This document shows positions 1-13,301 of a stretch of DNA of 64,000 nucleotides, piece after piece. The DNA is from Hawksworthiomyces lignivorus (taxonomy: Eukaryota > Ascomycota > Sordariomycetes > Ophiostomatales > Ophiostomataceae). The DNA lies in assembly GCA_002917075.1 (NCBI GenBank), contig NTMA01000038.1:186001-250000 (forward strand), in the 5' to 3' direction. Each line of letters opens with the position of its first letter. The first letter of the stretch is position 1. The position numbers and the translations under genes are program-made. Below the pieces are notes generated by a model. That model saw only the letters and a program-made list of their open reading frames with translations. It had not been told where the DNA came from and made no database searches.

Positions 1-2
1 AC

Positions 3-1250
3 TCACATCCGATCACCAGGGCCAGAACCACGAGGAGGGTCATGAGCATCAACACCACCGCCCATCATCTTAGCGTTGCGAGGCCGTCCGCCAGACAGAA
101 GCTGGGAGCTGTTCCCAGTCTTGACTGCACCCGCTTGAGTAGGGTTTCCAGTTGCGGCATCTGTGCGCTGCTGTTTATCATCAGCGGCACCTGCAGCCTG
201 AGCAATGGCCTGCGCATTCTTTTGGTACTTATACACAGTCCAGTCAAAGACATAATCGTACTGGAATCCCTCGCGGACAAAGAGGTCACGGAAGATCTTG
301 CGGAGGTAGCTGTAATCCGGCTTGTCGTCGAAGCGAAGAGAGCGAGTATAGTTGAGATAGATCGCAAACTCATTGGGAAATCCGCGGCAAAGAACCTCAG
401 TAGGTGTCGTCATCTTCTTCTCCATAATTCTATCGTACTTCTGCTTCTTGGTAGCAGCTTTCAGACCCTGCCACGGAAGAGAGCCACGACAGAAGTATAG
501 CATGACATATCCCAAGCTCTCCATATCATCACGACGAGACTGCTCGACACCCAAGTGCGTATTGATGGAAGCGTAGCGAGCAGTTCCAGTCAGGTTCTTG
601 TTCTCGCGGTACGGGATGTGAAAGTGAGTCTTCGGATCACGATACTTCTTGGCCAAACCGAAATCAATGACGTTGACCTGGTTACCACGCTTGCCGATGC
701 CCATAAGAAAGTTGTCAGGCTTGATATCGCGGTGAATGAAAGATTTAGCATGGATGTACTCGATGCGGGAGATAAGCTGGTCAGCTAATAGCAAGACGGT
801 CTTGAGCGAAAACTTCCGATTGCAAAAGTTGAACAGGTCCTCCAGACTAGGACCCAAGAGATCTAAAACCATAGCATTGTAGTCGCATTCAGTACCGAAC
901 CAGCGGACAAACGGGATGCCGACACCACCAGCTAGCGACTTATAGACACGGGCTTCATATTCCAGCTGGGGATGCTTGGCCTTGACACTCTCGAGCTTGA
1001 TGGCAATTTCTTCTCCTGAGATGATGTTGGTGCCCAGGTAAATGTCACCAAACGAACCCGAACCAATCTTCCGGCCGATGCGGTATTTGTTACCGACACG
1101 CAGGTCCTGAAACGAGAGCCAATATTAGAAAACAATTTTCAAGAGAAAATACCTTAGTAGGTTGGATCGGTTCAACCAGTCTGCTATATCCACTTCCATG
1201 TAGGCTAAGATGAAATAAAGTAGAGAGAAAGTACATACCATGGTCGTCAT
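3..1250 (-). CDS. Casein kinase I family Ser/Thr kinase (3' end cut by window edge)
   Basis: This is a CK1-family protein kinase of the YCK/HRR25/CkiA group. It is a constitutively active Ser/Thr kinase used in signalling, endocytosis and DNA-repair control. Exon 1 encodes only MTTM (1239-1250). It is followed by a 132-nt intron (GTATGT donor, TTTCAG acceptor) and then by exon 2 (3-1106), which begins [20 protein letters not shown] with the glycine-rich loop. The catalytic loop HRDIKPDN has its Asp at about residue 131 and the metal-binding DFG is at about 152. The CK1 signature replacement of APE by a SIN-type motif is visible as YASINTHLG. After the kinase core there is a low-complexity Gln/Ala/Gly tail, which runs off the window still open. 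372 residues are visible and the true C-terminus lies outside. MTTM spliced to DLRVG is the arrangement I recall for Aspergillus CkiA, and this supports the 4-codon first exon. Identification is very secure; the exact paralog is less so. Confidence 0.96.
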
Positions 1251-1850
1251 GATTGCAAGATAATCCTCGAGCGCGCGAGGTCGTCAAAAATCTAGAAAGT
1301 CCCGGTGACAAGAACACGCTCTGCTTGACAAAAAACGTAGAAATATTAGCGTCGTCAAGAGACGATTATTGCCTAACAAATGAATTTGTGCATCAAGACC
1401 GAAGCCAAACACAGCTGTGAAGATGAAAAAAAAAAAAAATAAGAATAACAAGATCAGAGGTACAGGAACAGCGGTAGTGAAGTAGGTTCTTAAGGTGACA
1501 GCAGTAATGCACGAGACAAAATAGGGGTGTGAGGGAGAGCGGGATAGACGTAGAACTCGTTGTTACTCGAGACTGTGCCAGAACAAGAACACAGAATACG
1601 AAGTAGTGACGAAGTGAAAAAAGTGACAAATGAAAGGAAGGAATAATAAAACCGCGAAGATGAGTCTCGGAGAAAGAAGGACGAGGCTACCGAAGCACCT
1701 TTTGTCTGTTCTGTACATAGGCAGCAAAGCAAATCGAGGCGGCGGTGAAGCAAAAGTGGCGAGGGAAAAAAAAGAGGTGAAAAAATCACAAAGGCACCTG
1801 TAAGAAAATAACGAGAAAACTTACGTTGATAGATTCACTGATCGTAAAGG
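1251..1850 (-). promoter_or_regulatory. Probable 5' leader and leader intron of casein kinase gene
   Basis: Upstream of the casein kinase ATG the minus strand is pyrimidine-rich, as is usual for fungal promoters and leaders. A good minus-strand donor (CAAC/GTAAGT, donor G at 1824) and a plausible CTAG acceptor just upstream of the ATG suggest a leader intron of roughly 0.5 kb. The acceptor position is not certain, and there is no transcript evidence. Confidence 0.4.
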
Positions 1851-4800
1851 GAAATTTCGCGTATTTCTGAGATTCTGACCTCCGATCGTTGGAGTCTGTC
1901 GGTTGTTGATGGCTTTCGAGTATTTTGAGATGAGTCCGAAGAATAGGTTGGTTATAGGAGGAGAAAGAGGGCAGAGGGAGAGAGAAAGGAAATGAGGGTG
2001 GGAAGAGGAGAAAAGGGAGGAAAGGGTTTGTGAGGGAGCACGGGGCGGAAATCAGGTGCTAATGCTTCTGGCTTGCTACCTGACAGCAGACACTAATTTG
2101 CATGTAGCGTGGTGGGATTTGGTTGGCGCTGGGCTGGGTAGGCGGGATGGGAATTGATATGGGGGTTTGTTCTGGGTGGGCTCTACGAGTTAATAGGGGG
2201 AGGGGGAGGGGTGGACTTGTTTGGGAAGCATTGTTTTTCGGGAAGCACGGTTATTATTATCGGGGTGTACAACTAAGCGCACTGGCACAGAAAACGAGGC
2301 AGAAGCGAGAAGTGGCCTGGCCTCTTAGAAAAGGGAAATAAGCAAATTAGGCGATCGGAGGAAAGCTCCAGCCAAGTAAAGGGTCCGCAATAAGAGAAGT
2401 GGCAAGACAAGAAGCCAATGTGCCAAAAGACAAAAAAAGGAAGAGGCGACAAACATTTCAGCTGCAACTACCGTCGGAGACCGAGATCCAAGGTCTACGG
2501 TACCAGAAGGCTTGATTCTAGTCTTCCTTCATTGTTCGAGGCCGGTATTCTTATTCTGTAATCATGCTCTTATTTTGCTTTGCTTGCCTACCCCCTCAAC
2601 AAAATACAAACTACAAGTACATGATGCGCGATAAGTATATTTGTGCTGGACAAACTTTAATTCTAGATCGCAGCCAATGTTGGCCTGGAAATTCTCATGA
2701 GAGTCAAAGAAGGTGAGGCTACCGACGTATCCTTCTCAGGTATTTCAGGTCAGGAAATGGAACAGGAAGAACAAGGAGGGGGGCGGCACCTGCCAAAGGG
2801 CAAAGAAGGCGGACAGGAAAAGGCAACCAGCATGAACCGCCCGCGACCACCCACAAGTGCAAGTAGACGGATTGGAAGGCGGATTCCAGAATCTGGAAAC
2901 AGGGAGGCAAGAGGGCTAGGGCGGCTAGATGGTGACTAGACAGAAGAAATTCTATACGCAGGTTACGGGTGTTATTAAGGAGGGCAGATCAGAGAAGTGG
3001 GGCAGTGAGGGAGTGACCAAGTGGCCCTCAGCATTTTGAGCTTAGCAATTCATGCAATAATGTACGCCGTTGGTTGAAAGGCCAGACGATGGTGGGTAAA
3101 TGAGAACAGGAAGCCGGAAAAGAATGCGCATTGAATGAACAGGATCGAGAGTGTGCCTAGAGAGCATACACAGAAGCGAAAAGGAAAGAAGACAGGATTT
3201 ATATATCAAGATGAGAACGATGAAGTACTTACATGTACAAAAGTCTCACCCACAAGGCATTGTAAGTTGCAAAGCTATACGTCGTATGAGGCTTGCAGAT
3301 ACGTACAGGTACATGCGGTGGAATCCGAAGTATTTTTGTAATAGGATTGATCCTCTTACACAACAGGATGTTGCTTGCCGCCGCGAGTGACCCAAGATCA
3401 GTTGTCAATACCAAGGACCAGAGGAAAAGGTACCAAAGCTTCAACCACTTTTTCACACTGTGTCGTTGTTTTACAATTAGCAGTGTTATACAGTATATTC
3501 TTTGTAAATGCACTCATACGATGTTACCGAACGCCAAGACCCGTGGCGAGGCAAGTTGCTACAGGCGGATTTATTCGGCTGGTTGGCAATGAAGACTAGA
3601 TGATGCATGCGTTGCAGGTTGTGTTCAGACAGCGTGCAAAGAAAATAAGAAGTAGTGGAAGAGAGGGAAAGACAAGCTAAAAGCATGTAAATTAACTAGG
3701 TAGTCCAGAACACCCGGAAGACCGTATAGGTTTGCTTGGTGAGCAAGCACCAGAAGCAATGTTCCTTTCGACCATAAATACTGAGTACGCTCACAGCAGA
3801 CGCCGTTCGAAGTGGCCACAGAAGCCGTGGTTTTGGGTAAACGGCTGGCAACATTCAATTTGTCTAGACCCATCTATCAAAGGTATTGCAGCGATACAAA
3901 GAAGGGAATTTCAACAGCCCGCGCCCGATACGTAGCGAGGCATGCTTATAGTTGGCACCCAGTTAAAAACAGGGAGCGACTTGCTAAGGCAAGTTTCCTA
4001 GTCTGGCAACAGCGCACATATTTGGCTCTCTAAAGGACTTGTTTCCATTTTCCTCCTAAAAAAACATAATTGTGTGGCAATGGCCTGTTAGCTATATGTC
4101 ATTTTACAAAATATCATTCGTTTCAGTCGAACTAATTGTTTAGGTTTTGGGCCAAATATATCACTCAAATCACTCGGGAGCTGACAGGAAAAAGCAACTT
4201 GTGAGACAAGAGGGAGAACACGACCCACAGGCCACATATGGGTTTCTGGGTCACTTTCGATAGATACCTTGAATCAACCAAGAGAACTACTGGGATTCTG
4301 GCATATGCGTCAACATTCTTCTATAGCGGGTTCGATAAGATAAACATGTTTTACTGCTTCCTCGTCTACATCTCTTTGGTATCTCAATGCAGGAACCAAA
4401 TCAACTTGTTGAACAGCCCTGTGTCCCTGTATTAGCTCTAAGCTAATTCCCTTATGTACATGCATGTATTCCGTAGTACAAGGGAAATGGTATGCTAGGT
4501 TCTTAATATCAAGTGAAATATAATTACTAGGCAAGATTCTTATTTTACTGAGACAACTTTGAGTCCGAAAGAAGAACAAGAGAGATCGATCTCAGTTTAA
4601 CACTTGTTGATATCTGAGAAAAACGCCCGCTGTAGTCTAGTCAAAGCGAGGCTTAAATTTAAATGCTAACAACCTAAGTAAAGAAACTAGCCTGAAAAGC
4701 AAAGGGGATATGGATTTCAATATACTAGTAAAGACTTTGACAACTAAAGAAATATGTGCCTCACGAAATAAGAATGTTGAAAATTATGTCACAAAAATAT

Positions 4801-7800
4801 CCGTCAATATAAACTCGTCCTCCCCGCGAGGAAATAGAAAGCCCTCAATTCTGCGCAAGATAAGAGAGCAGATGGCACCAGAGATGGAGCATTTATTCAT
4901 TCCACGCCTTTCCTTTCTCTTCTGAACAGTATTGAGAAACCCCATTCTATGTTGAGCTTCTTTTAATTCCATAGAAATTAATATCTTATACGCGTAAGCT
5001 AGCAGTCCCTTCACTACACTGGCAATCTAGATGACAAGACTATCCTGTCCGTCTGGTGCTATTCTGGCCTGCTCAACCCTGAGAGGAACAACCGAAACAA
5101 TTTCTGCAAATGTATCCGACATGCCATATGCTCGGTCGCAAACAACCACATATGAAATGGATGTGGAAGGGTCGTCAGGGTTGGAGTATAACGGATCAAG
5201 CTGGTGTTGTAGGACGCAACGGGAGACATCATGATGTCGGGGTCTAGTATCGATTACCTACTACGCTAATTGACTCTCAAAAGCACATCATAGGGGTTTG
5301 CTTACCCCATGTCCAGTAAGCCGAAGCTACCGACATGCTTTGGGGAACCAGGAAAACCACTTGGAGGTGGGAATTTAACATCGCAATTAACTGTATCTAA
5401 TCGCTAGAGGCAATTTAACATTGTTGCTGTCTTACGCCTCTTGCCTGCTATGGCCCTTTTTGTTGTATACACGTGATTCATATTCTATTTGGTACATCGT
5501 ATAGATAGATCAATTATTGTCGTTCTTGCCATGCCAACAGGCTTGATAGTTCTCCTTTTTTTCTTGGACAATCTGAACTGGGTCATTGACGTTAGGCGAC
5601 GGTAGTACCTTGGGACATAACCTCATTACTCGAATATCCGTACAGTACAGGTATTTTGCATGCTTTCTAACTGTGCGGCTCCTATCTTCATCGCTCAATT
5701 TTGTAATATTTTCTCATAAATTTATTCCCTGGTGCTTAGGCTGTTTTTCATGCAGTGTGATTAAGCTGTTCGGACAACAATGTCTCTATACAAAGAAGAT
5801 TTCAAATCTCCTGTACACGTGTCTAATGGCTTTTTCTTCTTCTAGCTCACATTTATCTTCCTGTGGATATATTTTATCACCTTAGAGTGTGCATCCAGCT
5901 CTCAATTCACCCTATATGATCACGGCAAACAAAAACCGCAGTGGTGAGTTTCACAAAGATACTTGCATGTATGTTATTTTATAAAATTCTGATGTCACTT
6001 CTCCCTCCCTCCCTCTGTTAAAAAAATAGTAAGTAATACACGAAAACAAATTCGTAATCCTAGCAATGAAAGATTTGCATTGTAACCCAGCTCTCGCAGT
6101 GGCTGGAACCTAAAAAAACTGTTTCTCTCATAGAACAACTTATACTTATATTTTTAACTACACTAGTCAGACAGGGGGAAGAAATAGTGGGGGAGCTCTA
6201 AGAATTTCAATCCGTCAAATTGATTGCTCATGGCCGAGTATTAGAAAGCGGAGCGGATATGGGTCGTAGGATGGGTGTTTGGAGGTTCTCTAAAATCCTC
6301 TTTTAACTTTGTCACGATTCTTTCTTTCTTTCCTTAGATTATCCTCCAGGAAATAAAATAGGAAAAAAAGATATTTTGACCTGAAAATAAGGCAACATAA
6401 ATATCCCTTGGGCTCACCAATTTAATCTGGGTAGAACATCGGATGTTAATAGTAGTTTTTCAACCCCGAGAATATACTACACTAAAGGTGAGTTACAGGG
6501 TAATTAAAATCAAATACATTTTTTAAATGGAAAGCATGATCAGCATGAGCTTTCTCTCTAGAACTGACATATTCGCATACAAACTGAGAAGGGGGCCCGA
6601 CTTATACAAAGAGCCCAAAAGAGGTGTGTTGTATTGCAGTGAGACTAAGGCTAGGATTTAAGCTACCTGTATCTATAATTGAGTGAACTGCTTGAAAATC
6701 AGCAAAATGCATATTTTATATGCCAAAATACGAGGTGATCTGCAATGTTTTAGAGCGGCAGGAGTCAAAAAGCTACATAACGAATGGCAGAACTTTCCCA
6801 GATAGAAATAAAGACCTTTGGGGTTTTACGTATTTCAATTTAATCTATTTGTCCTTGTCCGGTATTAATGCCGTGTCTCGCAGGTGAAGAGGTGAGAGGA
6901 GCGATGTGCTGTCCTAAGCAGTCGGGCTTCCCGCGAAGTATTGGATGACACAATGGCCTCTGACATCTTCGCAATATCACGAACCTTGCAAAGCAATTTG
7001 CTTTACGTCCATCTGAAAATAGCATTGCCTGTCTTTGTGATCACTTCTAGGAATGTGAGCATCACATCGCGTGTCAGCTTGGCCACAATGTGCCCTCATA
7101 CCCATTTGCGAGAACTGCAAGCAGAGAGAAGAAATGCATGACATCATGTGACTTGCCATCTCATGTTGAGAAGAAGTGTAAAGATTAATCGTACTCATTA
7201 GCCATCCTGTTAATTACGTCTATACTAGATGGAACCTTCTGGGGCAAAAGCCCATCACACTGATTAAGGTAGAATGGTATTATACATTAGGCCAGTGTAG
7301 GTAGAAGAAGTCGAGTAGCCAGATTATTTTGAGGCTGCTGGACAAAATATCACAAACACGCCCATAAGGATACGGAAGCTAAACAAGAATGGCGAACAAG
7401 AAGGTTGCGCTTCTGGCGGTGAAGGTTGTACAACTGAGAACGACTGTTCAATACAACGGATAGAGGCCCATACCAGGCGGCAACAGCTGCAGGCTTTTCA
7501 ACCGGTCTGCAAAGCAGCATTTTTCTTAGCATTGACGACCTTCTTGTTTGACGAACAACTAGGCTTAAGAGTAATCTGTTGTCTTCGTGATTTTTTTTTG
7601 CCTATTGAAAATTGCTTTTGTCTGTTTCCTTTTGCCCCCCCCCCCCCCCCCCCCCAAATTTTTATTTTTTGGTTGCTTTCTCGGCTCGTTGGGAGCCCCA
7701 TTATTTAGTGCGAGCCATAGCCAACTGAGATGCGGGTCCAAGGAACGCTGCTTTATCTACCTCTCGTATACGAGTTCAACGTCCTTAGTGCTGCATCCAA

Positions 7801-9476
7801 AAAGGACTTAAAAGCACCAGCACACACCATCACCAGATGAAACTGGCACTTCTGTACGAGTATAGGAGTTGCGCTACATCTTTAAAGTAGTATCGCTACC
7901 CATGGAGGGGTACTCATGCTTCTTCGAAATACACTCTCCCGACCCCGACGTCGGTATTGTACTTTGACCGTAATGTCGTTTCCCAGCAGTTCTCAGCTTC
8001 GAGTTTACAACTGCCTTTCTTTATTCTTGCCTCTCTGCCGTGGTTTATTTTCTCATACCCCTCTCCCATTTTTTTTTCTGATCAAACCCCAGCTTTTTCT
8101 GCCCTTTTTGGTCAACTTATGTAACTTTCCATATCGTGGACAAGTCTGCGTTTCTTACTTTACGAGATTATTAACCCAAGACAACTGTTGCATTCTCCCT
8201 TTCGTCCAATTCTACCGTGCTATTCTCCACATACGCATAAGCCTCCTGCTGTCTCCTTCTGTGCATGCAAAATAATACCTATGAGGACAGACCCCATCCC
8301 TGCCATCGTTCGTTCCCCTTTCCCTATCCCGCCTTTCCCTTTTTCGCTTCTAAAATTATTTCCCCATCTTTTTTTCCCTTCCTCCCGCATACTTATTTTA
8401 CTTTCCCTCACCATTTTCCTGTCATTCAATTTACACTCTTTCCATTTGTGTTCTTTTCCTTCCCCTCTTCCCTTTTTTGTTATATGTATGTCTTATCATC
8501 CATCTCTTATAATATAGTAAACACACCAAGTTGCATCTTCTACATGCTAACCTCTCTCGCCATTTATCTTCACATTTCTTGCGCTGTTCCCCTCTGTTGT
8601 GCCACAATATCTTCCGCCCCCACTGTATCGATAAAAAGTGCCTATGCCCCCCTTTTGCGCTCTGCGGATGTCCACAGCAAAAAAGGGGAATCACAAACCA
8701 CGACTTGCTGCGATTTGAGATTAACCACGATTTTAAGAAAAGGAGGTAAAAGGAACATCGCCGATATTAGCCCCTGTCTCTAAAGATCCCTTTTGCAGAC
8801 TGCAGCAGCCTTCATTTTCTGGATACTTTCTGAAGTTGAATTACGCCGGTTTCTTCATTCTTGATTGAACCTCCATTGCTCTCACCCTTCTTCGCCGCCG
8901 CCTTCGCCAACCTTCCCGTCTTCGTCGATTGCCTCCTGACCGGTACCAATTACTCTTTTAAAGACGACTCTCCTTTTAGGGAGCCCCTCCCCGCGCGCGC
9001 ACGAATTTCTTGTGTTCTAGAGTTTCGCCGCACCTGGTCGTCGCTCATCGGTCTGCGCATTTTTTTTCGATTCAGATTCTTGTTCCAATTCGAGTCTTTC
9101 AGCCATCCAGCTTCATTTATCCTACGCTATTCTTGCCCTTGATTTAATCCTCATTACATACCCATCCTCTCGTTGTGCCCTATGGGTCCCGGTTAAGACG
9201 ATTGAGGGTTTCTTAACACATCTGCTGTCGATCTATCCAGAGGCTGTCCAATACAAAACAAGTTTCCAGCCTGCCGCCCCTTGCAACAATCACGTCTGAC
9301 CGCCCCAAACAAGATTTTCTACATATATTCATTACTACGTACAGCACATACCCCTCTGGTGCCATTCCTCTTCCGAAATATAGAGTATATAAGCGCGGGT
9401 GTTCTATGAGAGACAAATAGACACATATAAATAACTAGAGCCATTCCTACGGGACCGCTTTCACAAACTCTCCACC
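1851..9476. other. Gene-free stretch of about 7.6 kb
   Basis: No ORF here has a recognisable motif, and none extends sensibly across splice sites. From 1.9 to 3 kb the plus strand is purine-rich, which fits the promoter side of the minus-strand kinase gene. From 4 to 7.5 kb the sequence is AT-rich with many stop codons. From 7.9 to 9.2 kb the plus strand is strongly pyrimidine-rich (CCTTTCCC and TTTTCC runs), consistent with the promoter and leader of the Pal1 gene. A 21-nt poly-C run lies at 7635-7655. I saw no long terminal repeats, inverted repeats or transposase-like reading frame. Confidence 0.5.
7635..7655. repeat. Poly-C homopolymer (21 nt)
   Basis: There are twenty-one consecutive C residues on the plus strand, preceded by a T-rich stretch and followed by an A/T-rich stretch. 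It lies in non-coding sequence. Its length is likely to vary and to be error-prone in sequencing. Confidence 0.9.
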
Positions 9477-12294
9477 ATGCCGGACTTCTTATCAGACCAG
9501 CCAGGTAAGTAACTCCATATCTGTATATGTGCACCCACCCCCTGGCCATATGTGGCTATCTTTCCCTTGCCTAGTTTTGGTTTTGCAGCAATTCCGCAAT
9601 GATACTTTTAGATAGTCAGCTTGCAGTGACGAAGAAAGCGAGACACAGAAAGGGCTAGGCCAGCTTCTGTAAAGAGAGCCATCGACTACCGAGAGCAGAA
9701 CTCGACGAAAACTACTCTCCCAATCCCATGCCCCTATCTTTGCCTTCTATTGTGTACTTGTGCCCATGTCTTGGTTTTCCTAGGGAGCTGAGAAGTCTAT
9801 TCTTGGGCTGTGGCCTTGGCCTAACCTATCCCCCAAAAGTGACAGTTGCGTCTTGAATTTGCTTCCCTCATGATACTGGTTGAAAAAAACCTCTATCTTG
9901 ACATCGAAAGGAGGGTATGACTTCCTTTAGAAGAGAGCTCTTCTTATCGTTGATGTCGAGAGAGCCTTACGGTTTTTTGAGAAGATATATTTATTTGCCC
10001 GCTTTCCCGCTTTCTCAAAGATTCTGCCTTCCTTTTTCTTGTCGCATGTCAGATTGTCACTGCTGCAGGATTTAACCCCTCCATCCTCATTTTTACCGTA
10101 CATCTTTACAGCTGTACTTCAGATTCCAATTTCTCTGAAACCAAACCTTTCACTCAAAACATACGACGCGCAACGCCATCGCCTTTCTGTTTCTCATCCC
10201 CTTACTCGTTTATCTAGTATCTCCAGCCTCTGCTTTCTCGCCATCCAACCTAGCTTCAACTCCCTGCTTCTAGCCTATTATATTTTCTTTTGAAAGTCTT
10301 TAGCTCACGTTTCTTCTGGTAAAATAAGCCGACGCAGGCACCTCGCACCTGTCTTCGAATAACCCTTTCCGAGCCCGAGCTGTCTCGCCTTCAATTCCGA
10401 CGCAAAGCCCAACATCGCCTTTCTTCGATCCCCCAGCAGCAACGTCGTCAACAAGGCCGGTCTCTCGCAATCCATTTTTGGATCCTTCGAATGATAATAA
10501 TACATCCACACAGTCGAACAACGATCTTTTGATTAATTTTGATGACATGTCTTCCAAGCCAACTGCATCGGAATCGTCCATTGATGATATTTTTGTGAGT
10601 GATCTAATACTCGGGCGCCCTTTCTCTTGAATTTTCAATATTAGAGACGTTTCCCCTCTTCTAGATCGTTTTCACATCATCATTCCTGTTCGACATGTCT
10701 GCTTTTTACTCTTTTTTGGTCCAATAGTGCCATTTCTGGAGAGTGATAGTATAACTGCAAGGCCTACATTTAGTCTTGTTCTCTTTTGGCTTGTTCACTA
10801 ACGTATTGTAGTCATCGCTCAAAGTAGATGACGGTGCAGGCACGATGTCTGGTACAAAGAAACCTGCTCCTGCCACCGCCAAGTCTGGTCCGCCAGGCAA
10901 TATGGGACCACCCAGAAGGCCATCAGATGGCCGCCCACAGCAACCCCCATATGGCCCAGGACCTGGCCGTCCAGGACGTGGTCGTGGAGGACCTCCACCG
11001 CACCGTGCTAAGAACATTCCACCGCGGCAATCCCCTCCGTCTAACCACCGACCGTCTCGCTCGCAGGAGGAGGAGACAAATGGTCGGCAAGGCTCCGCTA
11101 GTGTCTCAAAAGGGGAGTCAACCTCAACTGGTCCTTCTGCAGATGGACCTTCTGCTCGACGTCCTTCTCACTCGAGCCGGCCGCGTCGTAATTCCGAATC
11201 ATCTGTTGCTGGTAATCAAGATACGAGCCTCTCCAAGGGCGACAAGGTCCTCCGTGACGTTCGTCGTCGAGAGCAAGAGCTTCGTGAGCGCGGTGCAGCG
11301 CGTCCTACGAGTCGCCGCAACGACATTATTGATCAGATGGATGCCTCGAGCATTTTTGGCAACGGTATGTATCCGCTAACCTGGTTACCTTCATATTCGT
11401 ACGAATGTTTTCAAGCGAGCTTACTTCGTTTCAGTCTTCCACCATGATGGTCCCTTTGATGCCTTGAATCCGCATCGGAATAGAAAGGGTAGCCGTCGTG
11501 CTCCGATGCAGGCCTTCCCTAAAGATTCGCTCAACAATGTGATTGGTGGTTCTGGGCCCATTAATTCCCGCCCTGATCACCGTACATTCATGGGACAAGG
11601 TGAAGATGAAGCGTTCAGGGAGTTTTCTGCTAGCCGCCCTGGTGCAGCCGCAGGAGGTGAGAAGTTTGGCTCATCAAGTCGAGTGGGTGTCTTTGATCCT
11701 CTTCAACGTGGTACAGCCCTTCACGGAGACCAATCGCTCGGGTTAGGGACTTCCACATTCCTGGAAGGCACTCCCGCTGCTCGCACTGCTATCCAACGCC
11801 GTGAGGCAGAGATTGCCCAGGATATTCAGGAAAACCCTTTGCAGAGGAAGAAATCACTGGCACAGCGCTTCCGTAGTATCAACCGTGGTCCTCGGGAGCC
11901 TACTCCAGCTCGTGCGTTCAGTACAGACGGTGCTCCAATCTCATCACACTCTACTTCTGCTCGATATGCGTCGGAAGCGAACCCTTTCGACGAATTTGAC
12001 TCTAAGAATGGAGACGACATCATCACTGTTCGCAGAAAGGACTCCGCTCCCCTTGTTTCGCCTGCTAGCCCCCCTCGTACTGTTGGATTGGAGCGCCGTT
12101 CCACCACAGATGGTACAAGCTCAACAGGTGCGCCCTCGGCTACTGACAATCCCTCCAGCACAACAACCATTATCTCGAGTGGAGCTACGGATGACTCCCA
12201 GCCGAAGCCAAGCACCGGCCTCTTGGCTCGCGTGAAAAGCTTGAAGGGTGGCCGGCGACCGGCTCCTCCGCCTCCTGTCGTCAAAGATTCTTAG
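9477..12294 (+). CDS. Pal1-family cell morphology / endocytic coat protein
   Basis: This is a Pal1-domain protein. In fission yeast Pal1 localises to growing tips and division sites and keeps cells cylindrical; in budding yeast it sits in the early endocytic coat. The exons are 9477-9504, 10329-10594, 10812-11364 and 11435-12294 (568 aa). The junctions are in frame (CCAG/GTAAGT, TTTTT/GTGAGT, GGCAACG/GTATGT). The hallmark is around residues 270-305, where DQMDASSIFGNG joins VFHHDGPFDALNPHRNRKGS across intron 3, followed by the Arg/Lys-rich RRAPMQAFPKDS. The rest is low-complexity and probably disordered: a Pro/Gly/Arg-rich stretch at residues 110-180 and a proline-rich C-terminus (APPPPVV). 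NPF tripeptides near the N-terminus (NNPFRA, RNPFLD) and ANPFDEF later are EH-domain ligands in yeast Pal1, so binding to an Ede1-like partner is plausible. Intron 1 is unusually long (824 nt). Confidence 0.9.
9505..10328 (+). other. Long first intron (824 nt) of the Pal1 gene
   Basis: It runs from a GTAAGT donor, 28 nt after the ATG, to an AATAAG acceptor. Other introns in this window are mostly 50-130 nt. The phase fits exactly (G from exon 1 plus CC from exon 2 gives Ala). The interior is pyrimidine-rich, like the upstream leader. Alternative starts or transcripts inside it cannot be excluded. Confidence 0.65.
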
Positions 12295-13301
12295 AACATC
12301 GACATCTATCATGGGTGTCGAGTATACATAGCTGAGATAGTTCTGGGATTACGCAATGATGGGCGTGCTAGTTGTCGAACGGTTCTCAAAGCATATTTTC
12401 CTATTAATCTGCTTCTCACAATCATTGATTAATTATCTGAAGGTTTTATGTGTGTTAATTAAAGGAGGAAGACCTTTGGTTTCTGGAGAAGAAACTGGAG
12501 AGGCGGAAGCGGAAGAGCTAGAAATACCCTAGGAAAGCGGAACAACCAGGTAATGAAGCAAGTCGAATTACAAGTTATATATGCTAGTGGCTGCCACGGG
12601 ATGGGCGTAAGATTGGACGCCTTCTTTTTGCTCTTACATCGTTGTTGTACATCTTTTAAGCCTTCCGTATAGTCATCAGCATTTGGTAGAGTTGTCCTGT
12701 GTAATCCATACTATTCTTTCAGTGCTTACGTAGAATGTCAGGGTTTCATCGCTTTTCATGCGAATTGGAACTCGGCCAGAAGGCACGAGACAAAAATGTA
12801 GAAGCTACTCTAGCTGCACAATAAAGGCATCTTGCTCTATCACCCGTATTATTGTATGCGAAGAAAACAGAAGATATATGCTTAATAAGGTATTGGGGGC
12901 ACGTGACAGTGTACCGCCAAATCGGCCTGGGTGGATTTGATAGATGGAACAAGTCTGTCCATTGGTACAAACATATATTCGATAGCTAACCTATACACTC
13001 TAGTGATTGGCTTCTAGTCTTCTTCTAGTTGCCTCCTGTCTGCTCAATCTTTAGTGGCACAAAGAGTTACCAGTAGTTGATTTTTGCACTTGTCATGACT
13101 AAGAATTAGTGTGAGGATGCCCCTGACTAATTAGTTCAAAGTCTCGCTATAAGCTCAGTCGTTGTTCTCCGTATACTATCCGATGGGCTGCAATTTGTGA
13201 CAGAAGACACATCTTTGCTCTCTCTTGGACATCCCAATCGTATTAGTCCTTTTATATAACTCTCTATCTAGTTTCTATTTAGAAATTTTAGGGGCCGGAG
13301 T
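12295..13301. other. Intergenic, 3' of Pal1 gene and 5' of RecA-like gene
   Basis: I found no supportable gene. The stretch would hold the Pal1 terminator and the promoter of the next gene. An E-box-like CACGTGAC lies near 12900, with no further evidence of function. Confidence 0.5.

Noticed and set aside
1151..1202. Possible cassette exon within intron 1 of the casein kinase gene (TTAG acceptor and AAG/GTATTT donor).
   Set aside because: Inclusion after MTTM gives a stop within seven codons, and direct joining of MTTM to DLRVG matches the family. At most it would be a poison exon; no evidence supports its use.
2697..2939. 80-codon plus-strand frame rich in Glu, Gly and Arg.
   Set aside because: It lies in a purine-rich promoter-like tract; the composition follows the base bias and no motif is present.
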